From NCBI RefSeq assembly GCF_010093535.1, contig NW_022985168.1, positions 1,546,982-1,572,332 of the forward strand: a DNA stretch of 25,351 bases, given 5' to 3'. This document shows positions 8,545 to 19,687 of this stretch, piece by piece (the stretch's first letter is position 1; every line of letters begins with the position of its first letter). The notes beneath the pieces are model-generated. The model made no database searches. It was not told the DNA's origin and saw nothing but the letters and a program-made list of their open reading frames with translations. Source of the DNA: Lindgomyces ingoldianus (lineage: Eukaryota > Ascomycota > Dothideomycetes > Pleosporales > Lindgomycetaceae). The translations under genes and the position numbers were made by a program.

Positions 8545-8815
8545 TGACAGCGTGTACCGCCTCACATGCTCTGCGGCATCAGCTCCCTCGCTTGCGCAAC
8601 GAGTAGCACGCTAGTGCTACGAGTAGCGCCTTGGCAGGGGGCACACATGTATATTTAAACTCGCAGAGCAGCTCCTCTGCTCCTTAGTTTAATCAGGGCG
8701 CAGCTCAGCTGACCTGGGCCACTTACCTCGGCTAAGGTGACTTGGCAAGCCACATTTTTTGGCCACGTCAGCTGAAAACCGCATCAGGTTAGCTAAATGT
8801 TAAAATGCTGCCTCG
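8545..8815. repeat. GC-rich island with inverted repeats (mobile-element end?)
   Basis: A block of clearly higher G+C stands out from the RIP-mutated surroundings. It holds a 7-bp-arm hairpin GTAGCAC/GTGCTAC at 8603-8620, whose flanks repeat CGAGTAGC directly, and a longer inverted repeat: left arm TCAGCTGACCTGGGCC (8705-8720), right arm GGCCACGTCAGCTGA (8761-8775), with a 40-bp spacer. This looks like the terminal region of a DNA transposon or a small foldback element that largely escaped RIP. No coding frame is supported. Confidence 0.5.
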
Positions 8816-8863
8816 CCGCAACAGAAAAAATTTTAGAAGTGTGGTCTTAATATTATAGACTGT

Positions 8864-10596
8864 AATGTATTCTTAATGCATTCCTAATATATTTAAACTA
8901 ACTACAACCTAGCAGCTGCACTTTTTAATGCACCCACTGTTGTGCAGCCATAGGTCAATCCTATTGCAACATAGGAGAACAACCTTAATTTCCTGTATAG
9001 CGTTCCTGTTACAAGTAAACCTAACGTATTAACATTAACAGTAACAAATAATTCTGCTAGTTTAAAGGAAGATAAAGAGACCCTTATATAAGCTATTATA
9101 TTTCTAATGCATTTAGACTGCATTGCTAATAAATTACTAGCAATCTATGCTTTGCAAGCTAAAGGATGGCGTCATCCTAATATCTACTCTAGGTAGTAAG
9201 CATATTTTAACAGTAAAGAAGCTTTACTATACTCTAGATTTTCTAGAGTACCTAGAGTTAAGTAAAGATAGCGTTGCTTATCTTGTCTAAACCTTTAGCC
9301 TAAATAAGAAGCAATACAAACTAGTTTAGGAAAATGTTAGTAATCTATTCTTAATAGGTTTATAATGCATTGCTAACATATTAGATTTAATTCTGCTATA
9401 AACTTAATTAGAAAGGCCCTTTAAAAAACTAACTCTTTAACAACATCTAATGCTAAAGATATAATTAATAGTGCACTAGCGTTAGATATTGCGAGTATCT
9501 TAGTCTATTTATATGTAACATAACATACACCTCTCTACAGCCTAAGGACTAGGAAAGAATTTAAAAGCAACAGAAAACTTATAATTTATCTACTATTTAA
9601 GCGTAGGCAAATAGGTTTGTAATGCATTAATAATATATTTAGAATTTATTAAACTTACTATTATAGTTAGTATCTTGCTTAAAAGAGTATTTTCTAAAAA
9701 GGAAAGGCATGCAGACAAGAAGTAAGAAATAATACTTGCAAGCCTATATTTAGAGAGTTGCTAGAGCAGGTAAATATAGCAGAATACATTATTAACATAT
9801 TTCTAATGCATTATACTAGACTATTACTAATATACTAATTTAATACGTTGCTTGTGTTAATTATACAGGCTAGCGCTAGAATAGACACTACTTTAAGACT
9901 ATACTAGCAAACCTTTAGTTAAAGCTTAAATTCTTAGTAAAACAGTTTAGCAATAAAGACTAAAAATCTAGTACAAGCAACTAGTGTTTTGTTATAGAGC
10001 AAAATTAGTTAAGAAAAACATATTATAGTAATGTATCTCTAATAGGTTCTAAATACATTGCTAATCTATTAGGGGTTAACTACTGTTAAGGAGCTAGCTG
10101 AATGCTTTACGCTACTTGCAAAGTCATGTATAATATATTTCTTCTAAAAGATTATACACAGTGCGAGTATATTTTTCTTACCTCTTATAGAACACATACA
10201 CACCCTCTACTGCTAGCAAAACAAACACTGTAAGAGCTAATTAATAGATTAATCTTTATAATTAAACAGATTAATAATCTAACGCTAACAATAAGTAAGT
10301 AATAAGAAAAAATTATTAATGCATTGCTAATATATTAGATAGACTTTTACAGAACTCTGCTCTCTGCAAGTTTTGCCTACAACACTAAAGCAAATTATTA
10401 ATTAATGTTTACTAAAGTTTTGCTAATATAGATAAGATATTAGCTTTTATCTATAAACAACAACTTCTCTCCTACCTAGAGGGGCAGGATATTGCAGGTG
10501 TTAAGCATAAGTATTATACTTAGCATCTTAGGAACATAAATGCTGTAAGTATAAAGCATTATTAATACATTAATAAGTTGTTAATAATTTATTACA
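8864..10596. repeat. Degenerate ~250-bp array with clusters of 11-bp units
   Basis: Eight clusters, each of three or four head-to-tail 11-bp units with consensus near AATGCATTGCT, start at 8864, 9095, 9342, 9610, 9783, 10030, 10307 and 10553. The five four-unit clusters are exactly 44 bp (9095-9138, 9342-9385, 9610-9653, 10030-10073, 10553-10596). Spacing is about 231, 247, 268, 173, 247, 277 and 246 bp. Between clusters the sequence is mostly diverged, but some blocks recur at similar offsets, such as GCGAGTAT near 9489 and 10163 followed by an ACATACACC-like string. This suggests a heavily decayed satellite of about 245-250 bp whose core is best preserved. No coding frame spans it. Confidence 0.6.
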
Positions 10597-10640
10597 GTAT
10601 ATTTAGTAAATTTATAATAACAGCGTAAATATACTTGTTT

Positions 10641-10909
10641 TGTTAAATAGACTCTCTGCTAGCTAGCACTTAGTGTTAGCAAATGCGTACAAGACAGAGA
10701 GGTTTGCACAGTGTAAATATTGCACAGGGGTGTTAGGTAACTAGTGTTAATTACTTCTTGTTTTTTTTCCTCTGTACAGAGGAAAAGGGGGGTATCTAGA
10801 TGTTCGCGCACAGAGGTTCGCGCACAAGCATCATGTGACATAGATACGTGATCCTGCTTGTGCGTGACCGCTTGTATCTAGGCCGCGACGCTGCTGCTAT
10901 GTACAGACA
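10641..10909 (-). mobile_element. 3' LTR of Copia copy A (269 bp)
   Basis: Read on the minus strand it begins TGTCTGTACATAGCAGCAGC (at 10909) and ends GAGTCTATTTAACA (at 10641). It is followed leftward by non-element DNA and preceded by A's pol. The first half in LTR orientation is close to the B and C LTRs and still GC-rich; the second half, after CCTCTGTACAGAGG, is clearly different from B and C although length and the final bases agree. The left flank is TGTTT; the matching target copy would be beyond the right edge of the window. Confidence 0.8.
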
Positions 10910-13041
10910 CTAGCAACTTTTCTTTTTATCTAAAGAGTTGCCTTCTATACGCGTTACTTCCCTTCTATTTATGTAAGTCTATCTAATTATGTTTTACCTT
11001 TACTTTACCCTATTTATTAGGACTTGCCTTAGTAATGCTGTGTGTTAGAATAAGCTAGTTATACTATGTAAATAGCTTTTTTCTTCTTTATTCTTTGCTT
11101 TCTAAGCTTTGCTGTACAATCCCTTAGCTTTTTTCTTTTTTTATATAGTGCTAACAGTAACAGATCCTTATAATAAGAAAGATAAGTGCGTATAATATAA
11201 AAAAAAAACAAAAGAAAATAAGCCTTATATAAAGGCGTTATTAGTCTAGTTAGTCTAAGGCATCTTTGCGCACAGGATCTAGCTAGTCCACAGATGCTTC
11301 TATCTAGACAGAGAGGTAGTTAGTTAGGACTAATAATTAAAAAGCCTAGTTTAGTGTTTTCTTTATACATATATTTACTAAGTTGTTTTTACTATTAATT
11401 TACTTTATTTTAGCAATTTCCTTTTTTTTATATAATTTATAAAGTAACATAATGTTAATTATAAGTTACTTTTTACTAGTAGTGCCTAGCTTAATAAGGT
11501 AATTATATAAAGACTTTAAATCTATGTAAATTACTACTAGAATTAGTAGTAGTTTAAGCGTTTATATAATTTACTATAGAGTTATACTAAAAGTAATTAC
11601 ATTATTAAACTCTCTAACTATTCTATATAGTTTACTAGTAAGAACACTTTTAGTTACTCTTTTACACTTAGTAGAATTTTAGTGTATAATGTTACCTAGT
11701 ATTTTAAAGTAGTTACTTTACTTTATATAGTTTTTATTACTTAATATAATTAAAAATCTTAGCTGTAAGCTAAAGTCTTTATTATTAGTAAATAATTTAT
11801 TTATAAAGATAAACAGCTTTGCATAATTAAGCTATAATAGTAGAAAAGTAAGACTATGCTTACTATTATCTATCTACTATTAAATTTATGCGTTAAGTGT
11901 ATTAATATTATTATGTAAAGAGTCTGTAGTTTATGTAGTAATAGACAAGTTAAATACTGCCTTTAGTTAACATATAAATGTAATGTATACCTCTTTTACA
12001 TGTTACTTAATATATTATTATGCAGCATTTTTATTTTTTAAGTTAATTATATAAAGGTAGCTTACTTATTTTTTCTAAGTAAAGACTACTATGTTATATG
12101 TAAGTTTAATTCTTTTACTATTAAACTTAATAGGCTGCTTTTTTACTAAAATAGTTTTACTTTTTATGTAAAACTTTACTTTTTATAGTTTTTTTTTTCT
12201 TTTTATATAAAATTCTTTATTATAATGCTTAAAGTGTTGTCTATTTATAAGCTAGTAATACTAAAAGTGTGCTCTCTTTTATTAGTAATTAAGAGGTAAG
12301 AGTTATATAAAAAGATGTGCATATATAGCTTTTTTTTATAGTAGTTATAATATATCTTAAACTAATACAGTCCTAATTTAGCAGCTTTATATAAAAGTTA
12401 TACAACCTAGAGTATTATATTTAGTGAAAAGCTCTAGCGCATCTTCTTTAGTAGCTTTATGTATAGTGTGCGCATAAGCTTATCTATTAATTAGATGTAT
12501 ACTTATATAATATTACATAGTTTAAAATGCATTTTATACATAGCTTTTAGGCTTACTTTTATAACTAAAAGTAGTCTTTAGCTTATTCTTTAGATAGTTA
12601 GTAACTAAGTAAGGATTTTTTTTTTCTTTTTATCTAAGTAGCTAGCAAACACTAGGCAGGATTTTTTATATAGTTAAGTTATTTTACTTTTTACTTTTTA
12701 TATAAGGCAAAGGTTAAAAATCTAACCTTTATACTTTATTAAGTTATACACTATAACCTTAAAAGTGCTGTTAGTAATTAAAGTGTTTATCTTTATGCAG
12801 TCTAATTTCTTAAATAGTTTTTTAAGTGTAGTAATTACACTATTTATATAAAGCTTAATAAATAAGGCCTAATTATTCTTTTTTTTCTAAGTTAGGAATA
12901 CCTAGTCTAGACTTTATGCAGGTTTTCTTTGCCTTTTACTTTTTCTAGTATCTATATCTTCCCTTTGCACTAGTGCAGCATTGCTATTCTAAGGGGCTTA
13001 GTCTATAGTAGGCTTTAGTTCTACCTTTATAATATTCTTAT
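10910..13041 (-). pseudogene. Copia copy A: 3' part of pol (RT-RNase H), RIP-degraded
   Basis: This aligns as the reverse complement of 17290-19407 in copy B and as a direct copy of 20863-22985 in copy C. On the minus strand it encodes the remains of reverse transcriptase and RNase H. The RT active-site box, read near 12230-12260, gives Q-I-D-N-T-L, so A keeps one of the two catalytic Asp that B has lost. The coding sequence is cut at 13041 by copy B and continues beyond it at 19693. Frames are closed by TAA/TAG from mutated Gln codons. Confidence 0.8.
13037..13041. repeat. Target-site duplication of copy B, left (CTTAT)
   Basis: CTTAT directly precedes the TG of B's 5' LTR; the same five bases follow the CA of the 3' LTR at 19688-19692. 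Removing 13042-19692 rejoins copy A without a gap when compared with copy C near 22980-22995. Confidence 0.92.
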
Positions 13042-13321
13042 TGTCTGTACGCAGCAGCAGCGTCGCGGCCTGGATACGAGCGATCGCGCACGAGCAGGAT
13101 TACGTATCTATGTCACATGATGCTCGTGCGCAAACCTCTGTGCGCGAACATCTAGATATCCCCCTTTTCCTCTGTACAGAGGAAAGACAAGAGCAATAGA
13201 ACTAGAAACATGTTACCCTTACTTTACCTACCTTATACGCTGTGCACACTATACACTACTCTTACTCTTGCTACTTAAGTGCTTATACTATAAGCAGCTA
13301 GCTGTTAGAGCCTATTTAACA
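13042..13321 (+). repeat. 5' LTR of copy B
   Basis: Starts TGTCTGTACGCAGCAGC and ends GAGCCTATTTAACA. The first ~160 bp are GC-rich with many intact CpG and CpA, in contrast to the 3' LTR, where the same positions are T or A. It includes the CCTCTGTACAGAGG palindrome shared with copy A. A weak tRNA-primer-like TTAGTAG follows the LTR and could be a mutated binding site. Confidence 0.9.
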
Positions 13322-13359
13322 CTAATTAGTAGTTAATTTAATTAACTATAAATTAGCAA

Positions 13360-13985
13360 AAGTAATAATAAAGTACTTACACTTTATAAGGTACTTTATT
13401 TTATTACTTATTCTTTAGAAAGAGTAACAGTAGAGTACTTATACCTTATAAGGTACTTTATTTAGTTACTTATTTCTTAGAATAGTAGATTAATTCTTTA
13501 CATTATACAGCAAGCTCTGCTACTGTACAAAGTAAAAAGAAGATAGTGTAAGACGCACACTAAAGCTATTAAAGCTGCATAACCTAGCAGCTAGACAATA
13601 GCATATTAATCCTTTGCATTATATAGCAAGCTCTGCTACTGTATAAAGTAAGAAGGAGATAGTATAAGGCGCATACTAAAGCTATTAAAGCTGCACAACC
13701 TAGCAGCTAGACAACAGCAGTACCTGCGCAATCTACTGCATAAGTAATTAACCCTACGCCCTGTAAGGCACTTTGTTTTATTACCTATCTTTTAGGAAAA
13801 GTAATAACAAAGCACTTACACTTTATAAAGTACTTTGTTTAGTTACCTATCTCTTAGAATAGTAGATTAATCCTTTGCATTGCACAGCAAGCTCTGCTAC
13901 TGTACAAAGTAAAAAGAAGATAGTGTAAGGCGCATACTAAAGCTATTAAAGCTGCACAACCTAGCAGCTAGACAACAGTAGTACC
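13360..13985 (+). repeat. Tandem repeats in the leader of copy B
   Basis: A unit of about 115 bp beginning ATTAAT(T/C)CTTT occurs at 13489-13603, 13605-13719 and 13866-13980. Units 1 and 2 are directly adjacent. A companion segment rich in AAGTACTT..GGTACTTT inverted motifs occurs at 13390-13488 and 13767-13865, so a 214-bp composite is duplicated at a 377-bp offset. This lies between the LTR and the Gag remnant, where retrotransposon leaders or packaging signals sit. Confidence 0.75.
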
Positions 13986-14499
13986 TGTGTAATCTACTAG
14001 AAAAGTAATTAACTATACTATTATAATAAAATCTTATTAGCAACTAATAACTCTATATAATAATAAAAAGAATAAGAAATAATTCTTATTATATAAATAA
14101 CTTATAAAGAACATAGAGATATTAGAGGTAACACTACAAAATAAGACTAGCCTAGAGTACTAGAATAATAAAATTAACATATTAAAAGCTCTAACAAGCT
14201 TATAGACTTAATTATACATAAGTTACATAATTACTAATTTACACATAATAACTTAGAAGGGCGCTACTTTTTTAAGTATATATATAAAAGATTTTAAAAG
14301 ATAGACACTATAAAACTTTTTAGCACTTAGCTGCGTGTTTAAAAAAAAGCTTATATAAGTGCTAAAAGACAAAGAAATTACACTATAGCTAGGCACTAAA
14401 GGTACCTAAGCCTAGAAGCTGTATAATATAGCATAAAGAAAGGTAATTGCACTAAAAAAGCTTTATACATAACCCTTATTACTATATAAGGCTCTACAC

Positions 14500-17400
14500 A
14501 GAAGCAGACTAAACACAATGCTGCTATTAACACTAAATGTACTAGTATTACCTGCTTCTACACTTTAGCTAGCACTACACTAATTACTGTACAAACAATA
14601 CATGCCACCCTACCTAACGCCTGCTCTACACCCTTAATTGTACACACCACCGCCTGCAGTAGTGTATGCACTACTAATACTACCTGCATAATCTATACTA
14701 CATTATAGCCTGTATAAACTTCTACTCTAGAGGGAAACTGCTAAAAAAAAACTCTTAGTAGATAAAATTATATAATTCTAAAAAGCATAAAAAAAAATAA
14801 TAACTATATAAGTTAACTATATAACATTTTTATAAATAAAATAAAGATTTTTATTAATCTATGTTAATAGCTAAATATTTAGAAAACTTAGTATATAGAC
14901 ATCTTTCTAAATATTTTAAAAGGTTAGGCAAATATGTACTATATGTATAATGTAAGCCTTAGATATAACTAGAAGCATTTGTATAACACCTTAAGCAGTT
15001 ACTTTAACACTAATGTAAACTATAGCTAGTACTAGACAGACTAGACAATAATAACCTTTACATAATACTAATAAAAAAACTTTAATAAAAGTTTACATAA
15101 AGTTCTTAAAATAATAATTAATAAGCTTACACTTATATAAAAGGCACTAAAAATAAAATTCTAAGAGGATGTTTTACTGCACACTGCTATTATATAAGCC
15201 TGTTAAGAATAACTAGAACTAGAACATGCTATGTTTACTATTAAGCCCTTATGCAAAGCCTTATTTAGCAACTTATAGGCATTACTTTAAGTTACTATAA
15301 ACTAAAGGGTAAACTAATACCTCTAAGAACTGCCTAATGCATACTACATAGACTACTAATATAACTCTACATAACAAGAGTCTGCACAACAAGAAAGAAG
15401 CCTCTCTCTGCGCAAAAAAAGACAACATAGAAGATCTTTATCTAGGTTTAGGCTATAATTTAGAGACAACTGCACGCAGACAAAGAAGTGCTTTGTCTGC
15501 TATAAGAAAAAATATTAGTTATTAAACTACCCTTATAATAACTATATGTAAGCAAAGAACTAGTATGTTGCCTTATATAAAGATTTTTATAATAAGACCC
15601 TATTATATAAAGCTATTACCTTATACATCTAAGACTTTAAAGGTTACTCTAAAAAAAAAATAATTTGCATAATATAAAGAAAATAAAATAAAAAAGTAAA
15701 AATGCTAAAAAAGCTATTAACTACCTTACCTTTGCTACTTATTTACACTGTGCAATAGGAGAGGACATCTATAGCATTAAACCTAAAGAATATGCTAAGC
15801 AGTTTATCCTTAATAACTAATACTGTACAGTATACTAAGGCAAACTATAGAACATAGGCGCAGTAAAGATCTCTACTATTAGTAAGTTTTAACTTAAGGC
15901 GTACATATAAGAGAACCTATATATAGAAATTAATTAGATACTTAGCTAAATAGATATTAGCTTTAAAAGCTAGACACTAAAAGAATTAATTAGTACTATA
16001 TAAATCTAGAACCTAATTAGTCTAGTTACATACTACATTTTAAAGACTTTAACACTATTTCTACTATTACTAGTAAATGCTAACTAACTTAGGGCATACT
16101 TTAACAACATTTTAAATGTTATTATACATAAAGATAAAACTACTATACTTATTATATAAAAATAAAAACACTTTTTTTTAATATTAGTAAGAAAGAATTT
16201 ATGTCTTTCTTTACTAAATTAAAACTCTACTGCCTTTACTACTAATTTAGACACCCCTGCATAAAGAGACTTTAGAAGATGCTAACTAGCGCTAGCTATA
16301 ACATTAATGCTGTAGTGCTAGAAGAGATTAAGAAGTTCTACTACTTTTACTAATTATATAACTAGGCCCTATAAAGATTTAAGTTTATAATTAAAAATAA
16401 CACCTACTTTAACTATAAAGTTATTATTAATATTATATAAATTAATAATAGAGATGTCTTATATATTATTAATGCAGACACATTATTTTAGGCTGCCACA
16501 TTCCTAAAATCTATGTCTGCATAAGATACCTAGAATGCACTATGCAAATGCTAGATTAACACTTATTAAAGACCTCTAGACTATATTATGTATAACCCTA
16601 GTATAAACTTTACTTTAGAGGATTTTTAAGCTTATGCAAAGATTATAAAAGCTACATGCAGGCAGATGCCTGTAGAAGCATATTAGGTAGTTAGAAAAGT
16701 TAAGCGCGCACACGCACCTCTTTAATAAGCATTTAACATCCTAAAGACTAAGCTAGGTAACTGTACAGATAATAAGGCTATCTTATAGATAGCAGTTAAG
16801 GCTCTAAACAACACAGCTAGCCTATATAGTCTAGTACCTACACTGCTAGTCTTTAAGGCATACTTAAGAATTAACCTAGACTTTCTACTATTACTAGACA
16901 TTATTATATAAGCAAGCACTATATAAAAGGTAATAAAAATACTTTAAAAAAACTATATAAAAGTAAACATTAATTATATAATTAATACTTATAATAGCTT
17001 TATAACACATAAAGTTCTTAACCTCCCCCTTAGCTTAAAGATTATAGCATAAAGAAAAAAAAAAGCTAGACTAGCTTATACAAGATTAAGAGTATTAAAG
17101 AGAAAAATATTATTATTAAAAAAAAAATAGCCTACTAAAGCTTTAATATACACAGGTTAAACTATACTATAAAAAAAAAGAGAAAAATAACCTACTTATA
17201 ATAAACAACCTAGATAAACTAATCTCTATATAAAAGAATTTTCTAAAGAAAAGAAAAAGAGAATAGCTTTATAAAAATATTATAAAAGCAGAACTAAAGC
17301 TTACTATAGACTAAGCCCCTTAAGATAGTAATGCTGCACTAGTGTAAAAGGAAAATATAAATACTAGAAAAAGTAAAAGGTAAAGAAAACCTACATAAAG

Positions 17401-18960
17401 TCTAGACTAGGTATTTTTAACCTAAAAAAAGAAAAATAATTAAGCCTTATTTATTAAGCTTTATATAGACAGTGTAATTACTATACTTAAAAAACTATTT
17501 AAAAAATTAGACTACATAAAAATAAACACTCTAATTACTAACAGCACTTTTAAAGTTATAGTATATAACTTAATAAGGCATAAAAGTTAGATTTTTAACT
17601 TTTACTTTATATAAAAAGTAAAAAGTAAAATAACTTAACTATATAAAAAATCCTACCTAGTGTTTACTAGCTACTTAGATAAAAAGAAAAAAGAAATCCT
17701 TACTTAGTTACTAACTATTTAAAAAATAAGTTAAAGACTACTTTTAGCTATAAAAGTAAGCTTAAAAGCTATGTATAAAATGCATTTTAAACTGTGTAAT
17801 ATTACATAAGCATACATTTAATTAATAGATAAGCTTATACGCACACTGTACATAAAGCTACTAAAGAAGATGCGCTAAAGCTTTCTACTAAATATAATAC
17901 TCTAGGTTATATAACCCTTATATAAAGCTACTAAATTAGAACTGTATTAGTTTAAAACATACTATAACTACTATAAAAAAAAGCTGCACATGCACATCTT
18001 TTTATATAACCTCTACTTTTTAATTACTAATAAAGGAGAGCACACTTTTAGTATTACTAGCCTATAAATAAATAACACTTTAAGCATTATAATAAAGAAT
18101 TTTACGCAAAAAAAAGAAAAAAAACTGTAAAAAGTAAAGTTTTATATAAAAAGTAAGACTATTTTAGTAAAAAAGTAACTTATTAAGTTTAATAGTAAAA
18201 AGATTAAACTTACACATAATATAGTAGTTTTTACTTAAAAGAGATAAATAAGCTACTTTTATATAATTAACTTAAAGAACAAGAATGCTGCATAATAATA
18301 TGTTAAGTAATATATAAGAGAGGCATACATTATATCTATATGTTAACTAGAGGTAGCATTTAACCTCTTTATTACTACATAAACTATAGACCTTTTATAT
18401 AATAATATTAACACACTTAACACATAAATCTAATAGTAGATAGATAATAGTAAGCATAGTCTTACCTTTCTACTATTATAGCTTAATTATATAAAGCTGT
18501 TTATTTTTATAAATAAATTATTTACTAATAATAAAAACTTTAGCTTACAGCTAAAATTTTTAATTATATTAAGTAATAAGAACTATATAAAGTAAAGTAA
18601 CTACTTTAAAATACTAAGTAATATTATACACTAGAATTCTACTAAGTGTAAAAGAGTAACTAGGAGTGTTTTTACTAGCAAACTATACAGAATAGTTAAA
18701 AGGTTTAATAATATAATTACTTTTAGTATAACTTTATAGTAAATTATATAAACACTTAAGCTACTACTAATTCTAGTAGTAATCTACATAAATTTAAGGT
18801 TTTTATATAATTACTTTATTAAGCTAAGCACTACTAGTAAAAAGTAACTTATAATTAATATTATATTACTCTATAAATTATATAAGAAAAAGAAAATTAC
18901 TAAAATTAAATAAATTAATAGTAAAAATAACTTAGTAAATGTATATATAAAAAAAACACT
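14500..18960 (+). pseudogene. Gag-Pol remnant of copy B
   Basis: Landmarks when internal TAA/TAG are read as former Gln: zinc knuckle C-F-V-C at 15489-15500, its His converted to Tyr; GAG-pre-integrase from 16201, with HP retained but the C-x2-C pair read as Y-x2-Y; integrase with its three catalytic positions as Asn (16471-16473), Asn (16594-16596) and Lys (16702-16704); conserved LVPTLLVF and LNLPLSLK near 16830 and 17025; RT from about 17690, with QINNTL near 18065 where two Asp are expected; RNase H with N in place of the first Asp near 18512, and an intact KCKRVTRS at about 18646-18669. These polyproteins make virus-like particles and carry out reverse transcription and integration. The N-terminal part (about 14500-15400) is Thr/Cys-rich and poorly defined. 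Confidence 0.82.
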
Positions 18961-19407
18961 AAACTAAGCTTTTTAATTATTAGTTCTAACTAACTACCTC
19001 TCTATCTAAATAAAAGCATCTGTAGACTAGCTAGATCCTGTGCGTAAAAATGCTTTAGACTAACTAGACTAATAATACTTTTATATAAGGCTTATTTCTC
19101 TTTATTTTGTTTTTTTTATATTATACACACTTATTTTTTTTATTATAAGGATCTGTTACTGCTAGCACTATATAAAAAGAGAAAAAGGCTAGGGGATTAT
19201 ATAGCAAAGCTTAGAAAGTAAAAAATAAAGAAAAAAAAAGCTATTTACATAGCGCAACTAGCCTATTCTAATGCATAGCATTACTAAGGCAAGTCCTAAT
19301 AAATAAAGGTAAAGTAAAAGTAGAACATAATTAGATAAACTTACATAGATAAAAAAAAAGTAACATGTATAAAAGGTAACTTTTTAGATAAAAAGAAAAG
19401 TTGCTAG

Positions 19408-19687
19408 TGTTTATACACAGTAGCAGCGTTGCAGCCTAGATATAAGCAATTGCGCATAAGTAAAATTATGTATCTATGTTATATAATGCTTATGTGTAAA
19501 CCTCTGTGCATAAACATTTAAATATCCCCCTTTTCCTTTATACAAAGAAAAGATAAGAGTAATAAAACTAGAAACATATTGCTCTTACCTTACCTACCTT
19601 ATACGCTGTGCACACTGTACACTACTCTTACTCTTACTACTTAAGTGCTTATACTATAAGCAGCTAGCTGTTAGAGCCTATTTAACA
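19408..19687 (+). repeat. 3' LTR of copy B
   Basis: Exactly 280 bp, beginning TGTTTATACACAGTAGC and ending GAGCCTATTTAACA, followed by CTTAT. It differs from the 5' LTR almost only by transitions: C to T or G to A in the 3' copy, concentrated in the first ~200 bp. The last ~80 bp are nearly identical. Confidence 0.9.

Larger units (their letters stand above)
13042..19687 (+). mobile_element. Full-length Ty1/Copia retrotransposon, copy B (6646 bp), RIP-inactivated
   Basis: Both LTRs are 280 bp and bounded by TG..CA, and the element is flanked by CTTAT on each side. Reading stops as former Gln codons, the interior gives Gag zinc knuckle, GAG-pre-integrase, integrase, reverse transcriptase and RNase H in that order; integrase before RT is diagnostic of Copia rather than Gypsy. 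It is inserted in opposite orientation into pol of copy A. The last bases before the 3' LTR include a purine run (about 19387-19400), a candidate polypurine tract. All frames are closed, so it is non-autonomous and dead. Confidence 0.92.

Noticed and set aside
8902..9123. 73-aa minus-strand ORF
   Set aside because: It lies across the 11-bp-cluster array, ends in repeat sequence and has no family resemblance.
8864..10596. CRISPR-like array
   Set aside because: Cluster cores are degenerate 11-mers, spacers are ~170-250 bp, and the context is a eukaryotic RIP-mutated block.
10659..10841. 60-aa minus-strand ORF
   Set aside because: It lies entirely inside the LTR of copy A.
10641..13321. A 2.7-kb DNA transposon with ~270-bp terminal inverted repeats
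   Set aside because: The two 'terminal repeats' are oppositely oriented LTRs of two different Copia elements: the 3' LTR of copy A and the 5' LTR of copy B. Copy B's ends and CTTAT duplication explain the layout fully.
16722..16919. 65-aa minus-strand ORF
   Set aside because: It is antisense to the integrase remnant of copy B; chance openness in RIP-mutated DNA.
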